Assembly (NCBI GenBank): GCA_948144175.1
Contig: CANXME010002471.1
Coordinates: 1 to 64,000, forward strand
Direction: 5' to 3'
Source of the DNA: Closterium sp. NIES-65
Lineage: Eukaryota > Streptophyta > Zygnematophyceae > Desmidiales > Closteriaceae
Length of the DNA stretch: 64,000 nt
The position numbers were made by a program, and so were the translations under genes. Of this stretch, positions 1 to 12,900 are shown one piece after another (the stretch's first letter is position 1; each line of letters begins with the position of its first letter). The notes beneath the pieces were generated by a model. It saw only the letters and a list, made by a program, of their open reading frames with translations, did not search any database and was not told where the DNA came from.

Positions 1-1476
1 TAAATGATCCGCATGCTGATGCAAATTGATCCACATGCTGATGGTAAGTGATCCACATGCTGATGGTAAGTGATCCACTTGCTGATGGTAAGTGATCCAC
101 TTGCTGATGGTAAGTGATCCACGTGCTGATGGTAAGTGATCCACATGCTGATGGTAAGGATCCACATGCTGATGGTAAGTGACCACAAGCTGATGGTAAG
201 TGATCCGCATGCTGATGGTAAGTGATCCGCATGCTGATGGTAAGTGATCCGCATGATGATGGTAAGTGATACGCATGCTGATGGTAAGTGATCCACATGC
301 TGATGGTAAGTGATCCACATGCTGATGGTAAGTGATCCACATGCTGAAGGTAAGTGATCCACATGCTGATGGTAAGTGATCCGCATACTGATGATAAGTG
401 ACCCGCATGCTGATGGTAACTGATCCGCATGCTGATGGTAAGTGATCCACAGGCTGAAGGTAAGTGATCACATGCTGATGGTAAGTGATCCGCATACTGA
501 TGATTAGTGATCCGCCATGCTGATGGTAAGTGATCCGCATGCTGATGGTAAAGTGATCCGCATGATGATGGTAAGTGATCCGCATGCTGATGGTAAGTGA
601 TCCACATGCTGATGGTAAGTGATCCACATGCTGATGGTAAGTGATCCACAAGCTGATGGTAAGTGATCCACATGCTAATGGTTAGTGATCCACTTGCTGA
701 TAGTAAGTGATCCACATGATGATGGTAAGTGATCCGTATGCTGATGCTAAGTGATCCACATGCTGATGTAAGTGATCCGCATGCTGATGGTAAGTAATCC
801 GCATGCTGATGGTAAGTGATCCGCATGGTGATGGTATGTGATCCGCATGCTGATGGTAAGTGATCCACATGCTTATGGTAAGTGATCCGCATGCGAATCG
901 TAAGTGATACGCATGCTGATAGTAAGTGATCCACATGTTTATAGTAACTGATCCACATGCTGATGGTAAGTGATCCACATGCTGAGAGTAAATGATCCAC
1001 AGCTGGTGGTAACGATTCAGATGCTGATTGTAAGTGATCCACATGCTGATGGTAAGTGGTCCACATGCAGATGGTAAGTGATCCACTTGCTGATGGTAAG
1101 TGATCCACATGCTGATGGTAAGTGATCCACATGCTGATGCTAAGTGATCCACATGCTGATGGTAAGTGATCCACATGCTGATAGTATGTGATCCACATGC
1201 TCATGATAAGTGATCCACATGCTGATGGTAAGTGATTCCCATGCTGATGGTAAGTGATCCACATGCTGATGGTAAGTAATCCGCATGCTGATGGTAAGTG
1301 ATCCACATGCTGATGGTAAGTGATCTACATGCTGGTGGTAAGTGATCCACATGCTGACGGTAAGTGATCCACATGCTGGTGGTAAGTGATTCACATGCTG
1401 ATGGTAAGTGATTCCATGCTGATGGTAAGTGATCCACATGCTGATGGTAAGTGATCCACATGCTGATGGTAGTGAT

Positions 1477-3490
1477 CCACATGATGATAGTAAGTGATCC
1501 ACATGCTGATGGTAAGTGATCCACATGCTGATGGTAAGTGATCCAGATGCTGATGGTAAGTGAGCCACATGCTGATCGTAAGTGATCCGCATGCTGATGG
1601 TAAGTGATCCGCATGTTGATGGTAAGTGATCCGCATGTTGAAGTGTACGTGATCCGTATGCTGATGGTAAGTGATCCGCATGCTGATGGTAAGTGATCCG
1701 CATACTGATGGTAAGCAATCAACATGCTGATGGTAAGTGATCCACATGGTGATGGTAAGTGATCCACATGCTGATGGAAAGTGATCCCATGCTGATGGTA
1801 AGTGATCCACATGCTGATGGTAAGTGATCCACATGCTGATGCTAGTGATCCACATGCTGATGGTAAGTGATCCACATGCTGATAGTAAGTGATCCACTTG
1901 CTGATCATAAGTGATACACATGCTGATGGTAAGTGATTCCCATGCTGATGGTAAGTGATCCATATGCTGATGGTAAGTGATCCACATGCTGATGGTAAGT
2001 GATCCACAAGCTGATGGTAAGTGATCAACATGCTGATGCTAACTGATCCACATGCTGATGGTAAGTGATATACATGCTGATGGTAAGCGATCCACATGCT
2101 GATGGTAAGTGATCCACATGCTGATGGTAAGTGATCCACATGCTGATGGTAAGTGATCCACATGCTGATGGTAAATGATCCACATGCTGATGGTAAGTGA
2201 TCCACATGCTGATGGTAAGTGATCCGCATGCTGATGATAAGTGATCCACATGCTGATGGTAAGTGATCCACATGCTAATGGTTAGTGATCCACTTGCTGA
2301 TGGTAAGTGATCCACTTGCTGATGGTAACTGATCCATATGCTGATGGTAAGTGATCCACATGCTGATGGTAAGTGATCCACATGCTGATGGTAAGTGATC
2401 CACAAGCTGATGGTAAGTGATCCACATGCTAATGGTTAGTGATTCACTTGCTGATGGTAAGTGATCCAAATGCTGATGGTAAGTGATCCACATGATGATA
2501 GTAAGTGATCCACATGCTGATGGTAAGTGATCTACATGCTGATGGTAAGTGATCCAGATGCTGATGGTAAGTGAGCCACATGCTGATCGTAAGTGATCCG
2601 CATGCTGATGGTAAGTGATCCGCATGTTGATGGTAAGTGATCCGCATGTTGAAGGTACGTGATCCGTATGCTGATGGTAAGTGATCCGCATGCTGATGGT
2701 AAGTGATCCGCATACTGATGGTAAGCAATCAACATGCTGATGGTAAGTGATCCACATGGTGATGGTAAGTGATCCACATGCTGATGGAAAGTGATCCACA
2801 TGCTGATGGTAAGTGATCCACATGCTGATGGTAAGTGATCCACATGCTGATGCTAGTGATCCACATGCTGATGGTAAGTGATCCACATGCTGATAGTAAG
2901 TGATCCACTTGCTGATCATAAGTGATACACATGCTGATGGTAAGTGATTCCCATGCTGATGGTAAGTGATCCATATGCTGATGGTAAGTGATCCACATGC
3001 TGATGGTAAGTGATCCACAAGCTGATGGTAAGTGATCAACATGCTGATGCTAACTGATCCACATGCTGATGGTAAGTGATACATGCTGATGGTAAGCGAT
3101 CCACATGCTGATGGTAAGTGATCCACATGCTGATGGTAAGTGATCCACATGCTGATGGTAAGTGATCCACATGCTGATGGTAAATGATCCACATGCTGAT
3201 GGTAAGTGATCCACATGCTGATGGTAAGTGATCCGCATGCTGATGATAAGTGATCCACATGCTGATGGTAAGTGATCCACATGCTAATGGTTAGTGATCC
3301 ACTTGCTGATGGTAAGTGATCCACTTGCTGATGGTAAGTGATCCACATGCTGATGGTAAGTGATCCACATGCTGATGGTAAGTGATCCACATGCTGATGG
3401 TAAGTGATCCACAAGCTGATGGTAAGTGATCCACATGCTAATGGTTAGTGATTCACTTGCTGATGGTAAGTGATCCAAATGCTGATGCTA
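1477..3490. repeat. Higher-order repeat, about 1,010 bp, two copies
   Basis: Distinctive variant units recur in the same order with an offset of about 1,010 bp (46 units). CCACATGATGATAG is at 1477 and 2488, the AAGCAATCAACATG unit precedes 1741 and 2751, and the CTAATGGTTAGTG unit is near 2274 and 3284. This shows segmental duplication of a block of the minisatellite rather than unit-by-unit slippage. Confidence 0.8.
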
Positions 3491-4904
3491 AGTGATCCAC
3501 ATGCTGATGGTAATTGATCCGCATGCTGATGGTAAGTGATCCGCATGCTGATGGTAAGTGATCCACATGGTGATGGTATGTAATCCGGATGCTGATGGTA
3601 AGTGATCCACATGCTTATGGTAAGTGATCCGCATGCTGATGGTAAGTGATCCGCATGCTCATGGTAAGTGATCCACATGCTGATAGTAACTGATCCACAT
3701 GCTGATGGTAAGTGATCCACATGCTGATGGTAAGTGATCCACATGCTGATGGTAAGTGATCCACATGCTGATGCTAAGTGATCCACATGCTGATGGTAAG
3801 TGATCCACATGCTGATAGTATGTGATCCACATGCTGATGATAAGTGATCCACATGCTGATGGTAAGTGATTCCCATGCTGATGGTAAGTGATCCACATGC
3901 TGATGGAAAGTAATCCGCATGCTGATGGTAAGTGATCCACATGCTGATGGTAAGTGATCTAGATGCTGATGGTAAGTGATCCACATGCTGACGGTAAGTG
4001 ATCCACATGCTGGTGGTAAGTGATTCACATGCTGATGGTAAGTGATTCCCATGCTGATGGTAAGTGATCCACATGCTGATGGTAAGTGATCCACATGCTG
4101 ATAGTAAGTGATCCACTTGCTGATCATAAGTGATACACATGCTGATGGTAAGTGATTCCCATGCTGATGGTAAGTGATCCATATGCTGATGGTAAGTGAT
4201 CCACATGCTGATGGTAAGTGATCCACAAGCTGATGGTAAGTGATCAACATGCTGATGCTAACTGATCCACATGCTGATGGTAAGTGATATACATGCTGAT
4301 GGTAAGCGATCCACATGCTGATGGTAAGTGATCCACATGCTGATGGTAAGTGATCCACATGCTGATGGTAAGTGATCCACATGCTGATGGTAAATGATCC
4401 ACATGCTGATGGTAAGTGATCCACATGCTGATGGTAAGTGATCCACATGCTGATGGTAAGTGATCCGCATGCTGATGGTAAGTGATCCACATGTTGATGG
4501 TAAGTGATCCACATGCTGATGGTAAGTGATCCACTTGCTGATGGTAAGTGATCCACTTGCTGATGGTAAGTGATCCACATGCTGATGGTAAGTGATCCGC
4601 ATGCTGATGATAAGTGATCCACATGCTGATGGTACGTGATCCACATGCTGATGGTAAGTGATCCACAAGCTGAAGGAAAGTGATCCACATGCTAATGGTT
4701 AGTGATCCACTTGCTGATAGTAAGTGATCCAAATGCTGATGCTAAGTGATCCACATGCTGATGGTAAGTGATCCGCATGCTGATGGTAAGTGATCCGCAT
4801 GCTGATGGTAAGTGATCCACATGCTGATAGTAACTGATCCACATGCTGATGGTAAGTGATCCACATGCTGATGGTAAGTGATCCACATGCTGATGGTAAG
4901 TGAT

Positions 4905-7900
4905 CCACATGCTGGTGGTAAGCGATTCACATGCTGATTGTAAGTGATCCACATTCTGATGGTAAGTGGTCCACATGCTGATGGTAAGTGATCCACTTGC
5001 TGATGGTAAGTGATCCACATGCTGATGGTAAGTGATCCACATGCTGATGCTAAGTGATCCACATGCTGATGGTAAGTGATCCACATGCTGATAGTATGTG
5101 ATCCACATGCTGATGATAAGTGATCCACATGCTAATGGTAAGTGATTCCCATGCTGATGGTAAGTGATCCACATGGTGATGGTAAGTAATCCGCATGCTG
5201 ATGGTAAGTGATCCACAGCTGATGGTAAGTGATCCACATGCTGATGGTAAATGATCCACATGCTGATGGTAAGTGATCCACATGCTGATGCTAAGTGATC
5301 CACATGGTGATGGTAAGTGATCCGCATGCTGATGGTAAGTGATCCACATGCTGATGGTAAGTGATCCACATGCTGATGGTAAGTGCTCCACCTGCTGATG
5401 GTAAGTGATCCACTTGCTGATGATAAGTGATCCACATGCTGATGGTAAGTGATCCACATGCTGATGGTAAGTGATCCACATGCTGATGGTAAGTGATCCA
5501 CAAGCTGATGGTAAGTGATCCACATGCTAATGGTTAGTGATCCACTTGCTGATGGTAAGTGATCCAAATGCTGATGCTAAGTGATCCACATGCTGATGGT
5601 AATTGATCCGCATACTGATGGTAAGTGATCCGCATGCTGATGGTAAGTGATCCACATGGTGATGGTATGTGATCCGCATGCTGATGGTAAGTGATCCACA
5701 TGCTTATGGTAAGTGATCCGCATGCTGATGGTAAGTGATCCGCATGCTGATGGTAAGTGATCCACATGCTGATAGTAACTGATCCACATGCTGATGGTAA
5801 GTGATCCACATGCTGATGGTAAGTGATCCACATGCTGGTGGTAAGCGATTCACATGCTGATTGTAAGTGATCCACATTCTGATGGTAAGTGATCCACATG
5901 CTGATGGTAAGTGATCCACTTGCTGATGATAAGTGATCCACATGCTGATGGTAAGTGATCCACATGCTGATGCTAAGTGATCCACATGCTGATGGTAAGT
6001 GATCCACATGCTGATAGTATGTGATCCACATGCTGATGATAAGTGATCCACATGCTGATGGTAAATGATTCCCATGCTGATGGTAAGTGATCCACATGCT
6101 GATGGTAAGTAATCCGCATGCTGATGGTAAGTGATCCACATGCTGATGGTAAGTGATCCACATGCTGATAGTAAGTGATCCACATGCTGACGGTAAGTGA
6201 TCCACATGCTGGTGGTAAGTGATTCACATGCTAATGGTAAGTGATTCCCATGCTGATGGTAAGTGATCCACATGCTGATGGTAAGTGATCCACATGCTGA
6301 TGGTAAGTGATCCACATGCTGATCGTAAGTGATCCACATGCTGATGGTAAGTGATTTACATGCTGATGGTAAGCAATCCACATGCTGATGGTAAGTGATC
6401 CACATGCTGATGGTAAGTGATCCACATGCTGATGGTAAGTGATCCACATGCTGATGGTAAGTGATCCACATGCTGATGCTAAGTGATCCACATGCTGATG
6501 GTAAGTGATCCACATGCTGATCGTAAGTGATCCACATGCTGGTGGTAAGCGATTCACATGCTGATTGTAAGTGATCCACATTCTGATGGTAAGTGGTCCA
6601 CATGCTGATGGTAAGTGATCCACTTGCTGATGGTAAGTGATCCACATGCTGATGGTAAGTGATCCACATGCTGATGCTAAGTGATCCACATGCTGATGGT
6701 AAGTGATCCACATGCTGATAGTATGTGATCCACATGCTGATGATAAGTGATCCACATGCTGATGGTAAGTGATTCCCATGCTGATGGTAAGTGATCCACA
6801 TGGTGATGGTAAGTAATCCGCATGCTGATGGTAAGTGATCCACAGCTGATGTTAAGTGATCCACATGCTGATGGTAAATGATCCACATGCTGATGGTAAG
6901 TGATCCACATGCTGATGCTAAGTGATCCACATGCTGATGGTAAGTGATCCGCATGCTGATGGTAAGTGATCCACATGCTGATGGTAAGTGATCCACATGC
7001 TGATGGTAAGTGATCCACCTGCTGATGGTAAGTGATCCACTTGCTGATGATAAGTGATCCACATGCTGATGGTAAGTGATCCACATGCTGATGGTAAGTG
7101 ATCCACATGCTGATGGTAAGTGATCCACAAGCTGATGGTAAGTGATCTACATGCTAATGGTTAGTGATCCACTTGCTGATGGTAAGTGATCCAAATGCTG
7201 ATGCTAAGTGATCCACATGCTCATGGTAATTGATCCGCATACTGATGGTAAGTGATCCGCATGCTGATGGTAAGTGATCCACATGGTGATGGTATGTGAT
7301 CCGCATGCTGATGGTAAGTGATCCACATGCTTATGGTAAGTGATCCGCATGCTGATGGTAAGTGATCCGCATGCTGATGGTAAGTGATCCACATGCTGAT
7401 AGTAACTGATCCACATGCTGATGGTAAGTGATCCACATGCTGATGGTAAGTGATCCACATGCTGGTGGTAAGCGATTCACATGCTGATTGTAAGTGATCC
7501 ACATTCTGATGGTAAGTGATCCACATGCTGATGGTAAGTGATCCACTTGCTGATGATAAGTGATCCACATGCTGATGGTAAGTGATCCACAAGCTGATGC
7601 TAAGTGATCCACATGCTGATGGTAAGTGATCCACATGCTGATAGTATGTGATCCACATGCTGATGATAAGTGATCCACATGCTGATGGTAAGTGATTCCC
7701 ATGCTGATGGTAAGTGATCCACATGCTGATGGTAAGTAATCCGCATTGCTGATGGTAAGTGATCCACATGCTGTATGGTAAGTGATCCCACATGCTGATA
7801 GTAAGTGATCCACATGCTGACGGTAAGTGATCCACATGCTGGTGGTAAGTGATTCACATGCTAATGGTAAGTGATTCCCATGCTGATGGTAAGTGATCCA

Positions 7901-8155
7901 CATGCTGATGGTAAGTGATCCACATGCTGATGGTAAGTGATCCACATGCTGATCGTAAGTGATCCACATGCTGATGGTAAGTGATTTACATGCTGATGGT
8001 AAGCAATCCACATGCTGATGGTAAGTGATCCACATGCTGATGGTAAGTGATCCACATGCTGATGGTAAGTGATCCACATGCTGATGGTAAGTGATCCACA
8101 TGCTGATGCTAAGTGATCCACATGCTGATGGTAAGTGATCCACATGCTGATAGTA
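4905..8155. repeat. Higher-order repeat, about 1,627 bp, two copies
   Basis: A second, larger block is duplicated with an offset of about 1,627 bp (74 units less one base). GCTGGTGGTAAGCGATTCAC starts near 4911 and 6538 and again, in a sister position, near 5835 and 7462. AATTGATCCGCATACTG starts at 5601 and 7228, and the GATTTACATG unit lies near 6354 and 7981. The copies are nearly identical, so the duplication is recent compared with the divergence of single units. Confidence 0.82.
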
Positions 8156-8752
8156 AGTGATCCACTTGCTGATCATAAGTGATACACATCCTGATGGTAA
8201 GTGATTCCCATGCTGATGGTAAGTGATCCATATGCTGATGGTAAGTGATCCACATGCTGGATGGTAAGTGATCCACAAGTTGATGGTAAGTGATCAACAT
8301 GCTGATGCTAACTGATCCACATGCTGATGGTAAGTGATCTACATGCTGATAGTAAGTGATTCCCATGCTGATGATAAGTGATCCACATGCTGATGGTAAC
8401 TGATCCACATGCTGATGGTAAGTGATCCACATGCTGATGGTAAGTGATCCACATGCTAATGGTAAGTGATCCACTTGCTGATGGTAAGTGATCCACATGC
8501 TGATGGTAAGTGATCCACATGCTAATGGTAACTGATCCGCATGCTGATGGTAAGTGATCCGCATGCTGATGGTAAGTGATCCACAAGCTGATGGAATCTG
8601 ATCCACATGCTGATAGTAAGTGATCCACATGCTGATGGTAAGTGATCCACATGCTGGTGGTAAGTGATCCACATGCTGATGGTTAGTGATCCGCATGCTG
8701 ATGGTAAGTGATCCGCATGCTGATGGTTAGTGATCCATATGCTGATGGTGAC

Positions 8753-8889
8753 TTGTATCGAGTCGACTCAGACACAGTGAATGCATGCACGCAGCAAGTG
8801 CACGCACGCAGCGAGCACACACACACACACAGAATGCACGCACACAGTGAGCATGAACACAACGAGGCTGAGAGCACACATAGATGCAC
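8753..8889. other. Non-coding stretch between minisatellite and kinase exon
   Basis: Contains GCACGCA repeats and a short (AC)n run at about 8816-8831. It follows the putative splice donor of the exon at 8890-9013 on the minus strand and is therefore probably the start of the next intron. Nothing else is seen. Confidence 0.5.
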
Positions 8890-9013
8890 CCATTGAATAA
8901 TGGTGGTGGGCTCGCGGTCCTCTGTGTAGGGTGCCTGGGGCCTTTCGCCCTCCTTCGCTTCTGTGAAAAGGGCTCCCCTCTCCGACAGCACTGTCAGCAT
9001 CAGCACACTGAAG
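8890..9013 (-). CDS. RLK kinase C-lobe exon
   Basis: An open 124-nt exon on the minus strand with acceptor GGCCGCAG at its start and a possible donor GTGCAT after TTCAATGG. It reads FSVLMLTVLSERGALFTEA and ends near TIIQW. That fits the kinase region after the activation loop (family pattern DVYSFGVVLLEL...), where plant RLKs often end this helix pair with a ...ITQW-like motif. It stays open without a frame break. It is now about 13.9 kb from the preceding exon because element A lies between them. Recognition rests on pattern and on its position next to other kinase exons. Confidence 0.6.
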
Positions 9014-9031
9014 CTGCGGCCACAAGGGGTT

Positions 9032-9036
9032 GAGGA
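9032..9036. repeat. Target-site duplication (left) of Copia A
   Basis: GAGGA directly precedes TGTTATGAA, the left LTR start, and the same five bases follow the right LTR at 22663-22667. Confidence 0.9.
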
Positions 9037-9486
9037 TGTTATGAATTAAGGATGGAGTCTATGAAGATTAGGAGCCGAAATATCAAAAAATCGTTGGTTT
9101 CAATTTCTGGACAGAATTGTCGCGCTCACAAGAAACGCTGTGAACAAAACACGCACTGTCCAAAATTCATCAATTTCGGTTATGTTGTAGCTTCATTCCG
9201 TGGCTACAAGTCCCAAGTTGAATCGTACAAAAAGAAGATGCATTTCTCGTGTTATGATTTTCGGCGCACTTGGAGTAAGCTGCCTTAGAATCTTAACTCA
9301 ATCACAATTGTCTCACAATTCACACAAGAAAGTTGGAGTAGCAATAAACCAGGTGGGAGGGAAGAGGAGGACGAGAGGGAAGGTCCCCAAGGGGTCCCCA
9401 ACCAATGAACCCCATAAGACACACCAAATCCCTTCCCTATAGGAACCCCACTTTTACTTTTGTCACTTTCCAACCCATGCCATCCA
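9037..9486 (-). repeat. Copia A 3' LTR, outer part
   Basis: Matches 21797-22245 of the right LTR. It begins TGTT and is interrupted at 9486 by the Gypsy insertion; the remainder continues at 15556. Confidence 0.92.
9482..9486. repeat. Target-site duplication (left) of Gypsy element
   Basis: ATCCA directly before the Gypsy LTR, repeated at 15551-15555. The uninterrupted sequence in the other A LTR (near 22246-22254) has a single ATCCACCTT. Confidence 0.95.
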
Positions 9487-9888
9487 TGTCACAGGATCGA
9501 ATTCTCAATCGAAACTTGTCACTAAAACTGAATACAAGGCATTTTTATACTCGGAAAATACAAGGATAAACGAGATAAAACGAACCTTCGGGAACACGCC
9601 CTTCCCCATACTAAAATCACAAGTGCGCACAAGCACGCAAGGCTATTGGCACTTGGGATTACGCCCAGATTACACCGTATACACCACTGTCGGCGCTGTC
9701 GGTGCCGTATACTAGGTATGTCGGTGGGAAAAGTAGGAAATAAGAGAAATAAATAGAAGGCTCTAGAAAATAGAATAGTAGGCCGATTGAGATGAGATAA
9801 AGACCAAAATAAAGAGGAGAAAAGGGAGAATATGATAACGGAAAAATATAATAGTGAGAAAATATTATAACAGGGACGTCCTCTCACA
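9487..9888 (-). repeat. Gypsy 3' LTR
   Basis: 402 bp, TG...CA ends, about 98% alike by eye to 15148-15550. Confidence 0.95.
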
Positions 9889-9900
9889 CTTCCCCCCCTC
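9889..9900 (-). other. Gypsy polypurine tract
   Basis: Plus-strand CTTCCCCCCCTC, a purine run on the element's sense strand, lies directly against the 3' LTR: the expected place for plus-strand priming. Confidence 0.85.
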
Positions 9901-9949
9901 AAAGCTGGGTGGTAGAAGTAACACCCTGCGTGACAAGGTAGTCCTGGAT

Positions 9950-12900
9950 AGGACGGCGGGCGTTATCCATGTCGTGTTTCAGGTACCCAGGTATCCTCGG
10001 AAGGATCATAGCCTTTCCAACGAATCAAGAGCTCCAAGGTGCCGCTATTTTCGTCGTCGGTGCGCCAGAACGGCTTCGAATTCGTACTCCGGTTGCCCAT
10101 TAACGATCACTGGCAGTGGCGGCGGTGGCTGGCGACCTTTGAAGACCGTGTTTGGGTCCGATAGGGCCTGAGAAGTTGAACATGGAAGTCATTGTGAATT
10201 CTCCAGGTAGCTGGTAAAACGCAAGCGGAAGGTTACTGGAGTGACCTGCGCCTCGACGAGAAAAGGTCCCCAGAAGCGAGGTCGGAGCTTAGACGGAAAC
10301 TGGCTAATGTCGAGATTGCGTGTATTCAGAAGCACTTGATCGCCAATCTTGATGGAATGATCGTTGAGGACTCCGATCAGCGAGCTTCTTTTGTTTGCTG
10401 CGGATAGTCAGAAGACGTTTATGGGTGCGCTCCCACAATTGGTGCCTAGTGGTAATGAAGTCATGTGCGGGTTGCACCGTGGCGGGTACTGTTGGATTCT
10501 GAGGCGTGAGTGGGTTGCGACCGTAACAGAGGAAGAAAGGAGTTTGCCCTGTTGCGGCGTGCGTGGCGTTGTTTATACGCAAACTCGAGAACTGACAGGT
10601 GTGCATCCCATTTAGAGATATCGCCCTTACACGCTGCTCGCAGAAAGCTGTTCGACAATCTGGTTGAGGCGCTCTGTCTGACCATCCGTTTGGGGATGAT
10701 AGGCTGATGACATGGCGAGTTTGGTCCCTCATGAGCGACATGAGCTCCTTCCAGAATTTACTCGTGAATTTCGGGTCTCTGTCGGAGATCAGCGTGGTTG
10801 GAATGCCATGTTGCGAGATAACGTAGCGGAAGAATAATTGCGCTGTCTCCTCGGTACGAGCCGTTTGTGTGTGGTCGGAATGAAGTGTCCCATTTGGAGA
10901 ATTTGTCGATGACGACTAGAATGGTGTCGTAACCAGCTTTTGGTTGGTGGTAACCCGGTGATGAAGTCGAGGCTAACCACTTGCCAAGGCTGTTCAGGGA
11001 CTGGAAGAGGCTGTAGTAACCCTGCCTTTCTTCTGTTTGCTGCTCTTCAATCCGTTGGCATGGTCGCACGAGGTGACGATTTTTGTACGTCATCCGCCAT
11101 GTGGGGCCAATATAATGCTTCGCAATACCGGCAAGCGTCTTGTTACTACCGAAGTGGCCCGCGTAGAGAACATCATGATATTCTTCGAGCAGTAACTGGC
11201 GTAGAAGGAGGGTAATTAGGTACCCATATTTTTGTGGATCCCTTGCGGTATGCGATGTCTTGATCCCCAATGTAGAAGATGGCGCTTTTCTGGCTACAAA
11301 GACTTCGGGGTCGATGGTGTATCAGCATGAAGAAGAGATCCCTTCAAAAGTGGGTTCATGCCATCGACTTGTAGGGCGGCAACGTGGTGCAGGGCGACTG
11401 ATGCGTCTGCCTGTTTCTTGTGCCCCGGCTTATACACGATGTCGTAATGGAAGTGGGTTTCGAGAAAGTCAATCACTAGCCGGACCCTGCTGGCTCGGAG
11501 AGTGGTGGTTGGGTCTTCAGATACTTGAGGCTGCAGTGGTCGGTGTAGACAGTCGTTTTTCTTCCTTCGAGATACACCTCCTTGCCTTAAATGCGTTGAC
11601 GATGGCGAGGGCCTCTTTGTCATGGATGGGGTAATTGAGTTCTGCCCCCGTAAAGTTTTTTACTGAGGTATGCAATGGGTTGCAGTCCCTTCCCTTGATC
11701 CTGCATGAGTACTTGCGCCCACTACTTGATCGCTAGTATCGGCCTCGCTGACATAGTCAAGTTCAGGGTCTGGCAGGATAAGGACAGGTGCGGACGTGAG
11801 TGCGGTTTTAAGTTGTTCCACGGCTTCCTAGTGCTTCGCCTCCCATTGATATGGTGTATTCTTCTTCACAGGTTTCGTTAATGGTGCGGGCAATCTGGCG
11901 TAGTTCGGGTACGAACCGGTTGTAGCAGTTGGCGAATCCAAGGAACTGTTGTAACTCCTTCACTTTCTCAGGGGTCTTCCACGTTCGCACTGCTTCGATC
12001 TTCTTAGGATCCACGTGAACTCCTTGAGCGCTCACCATATGTCCAAGGAACTGGACTTTTTCCAACGCAATCTCGCTCTTGGATAGTTTCATCGTAGAAG
12101 CGTTCTCGTCGAAGAATTTCAAACACCACGTCGCAGATGCTCAGCGTGCTTCTTCATGTCTTTCGAGTAGATCAGGATATCGTCCAAATATACCACCACG
12201 CACATCGTCCAGAAGGGGCTGAAGGAGGTGGTTCATTTCCTCCGCCTGAAATGTGGCTGTGCGTTAGTGAGTCCGAACGGCATCACGAGATTACTTGTAC
12301 GACCCATACCGAGTTCGAAAGGCGGTTTTGTGGATAGAGTTGTCCGCCATACAAATTTGCCAGTATCCGATCTGAGGTTGAGCTTGAAGAATACCGTAGC
12401 CCGCGAAGTTGATCGAGTAAGTCGTCGATCCGTGGTATCGGTATTGATTTTTTACAGTCTGCTTGTTCAAGGCTCGGTAGTCGATGCACATTCGCAGACT
12501 TCCGTCTGGCTTCGGAAGTGAAGAGAACTGGAGCTCCGTACGGCGAAGTCAAAGGTCGAATCAGCCCTTTCTCCAGAAGATACTCTATTTGTTTTTTCAT
12601 ATTGGACAAGCTCTGTCGGGCTCAGCCGGTATGGTGCTCGGAACGTTGGCTTGGACCCCGGCTCTTCTACGATCTCGTGTTGATGTGTTCGGTATGGCGG
12701 TAGTTGATCAGGTTAAATCGTTGGGAAGAACGTCCTGGAACTCTTCAAGAATTTTTCTTGACTGCTAGAGGAAGTTCCTGGATCTGCTTCTCTCCGTTGT
12801 CTGCTTCTGTTGACTATCGCCATGAATCCCGCCGTTGGTCCGTTTGACGTCCTTTTCAAAGCGTGCGAGTGTCTCGGACTGGAATATTTCCCGTGTCGTC

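Larger units (their letters stand above)
1..8752. repeat. Giant 22-bp minisatellite array
   Basis: About 400 head-to-tail copies of a 22-bp unit, commonest form GATCCACATGCTGATGGTAAGT, here given as two parts for reading: GATCCACATG then CTGATGGTAAGT. Variants differ at one or two positions (CCGCATG, CCACTTG, CCACAAG, GGTGGTAAG). The array is already running at base 1 and ends in the degenerate unit near 8740-8752. Because 22 is not a multiple of three, any reading frame through it repeats every 66 bp as a 22-residue pattern, so the long open frames on the minus strand are artefacts of stop-free repeats. Each unit holds a GATC and a GGTAAGT. No gene is seen inside. Confidence 0.97.

Noticed and set aside
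682-8696. Dozens of long minus-strand open frames with a 22-residue repeat (…ITYHQHVDHLPSACGSLTIS…), suggestive of a His-rich repeat protein
   Set aside because: The 22-bp unit is read in all three phases over 66 bp and contains no stop in that direction. Indels and phase changes are tolerated freely, and several frames are open at once, as expected of a satellite and not of a selected gene.
1-8752. CRISPR-like array
   Set aside because: Units are contiguous with no spacers, and the rest of the window is eukaryotic.
9522-9902. 126-residue frame in the Gypsy LTR resembling a membrane protein
   Set aside because: It lies in an AT-rich LTR and is repeated only in the other LTR.
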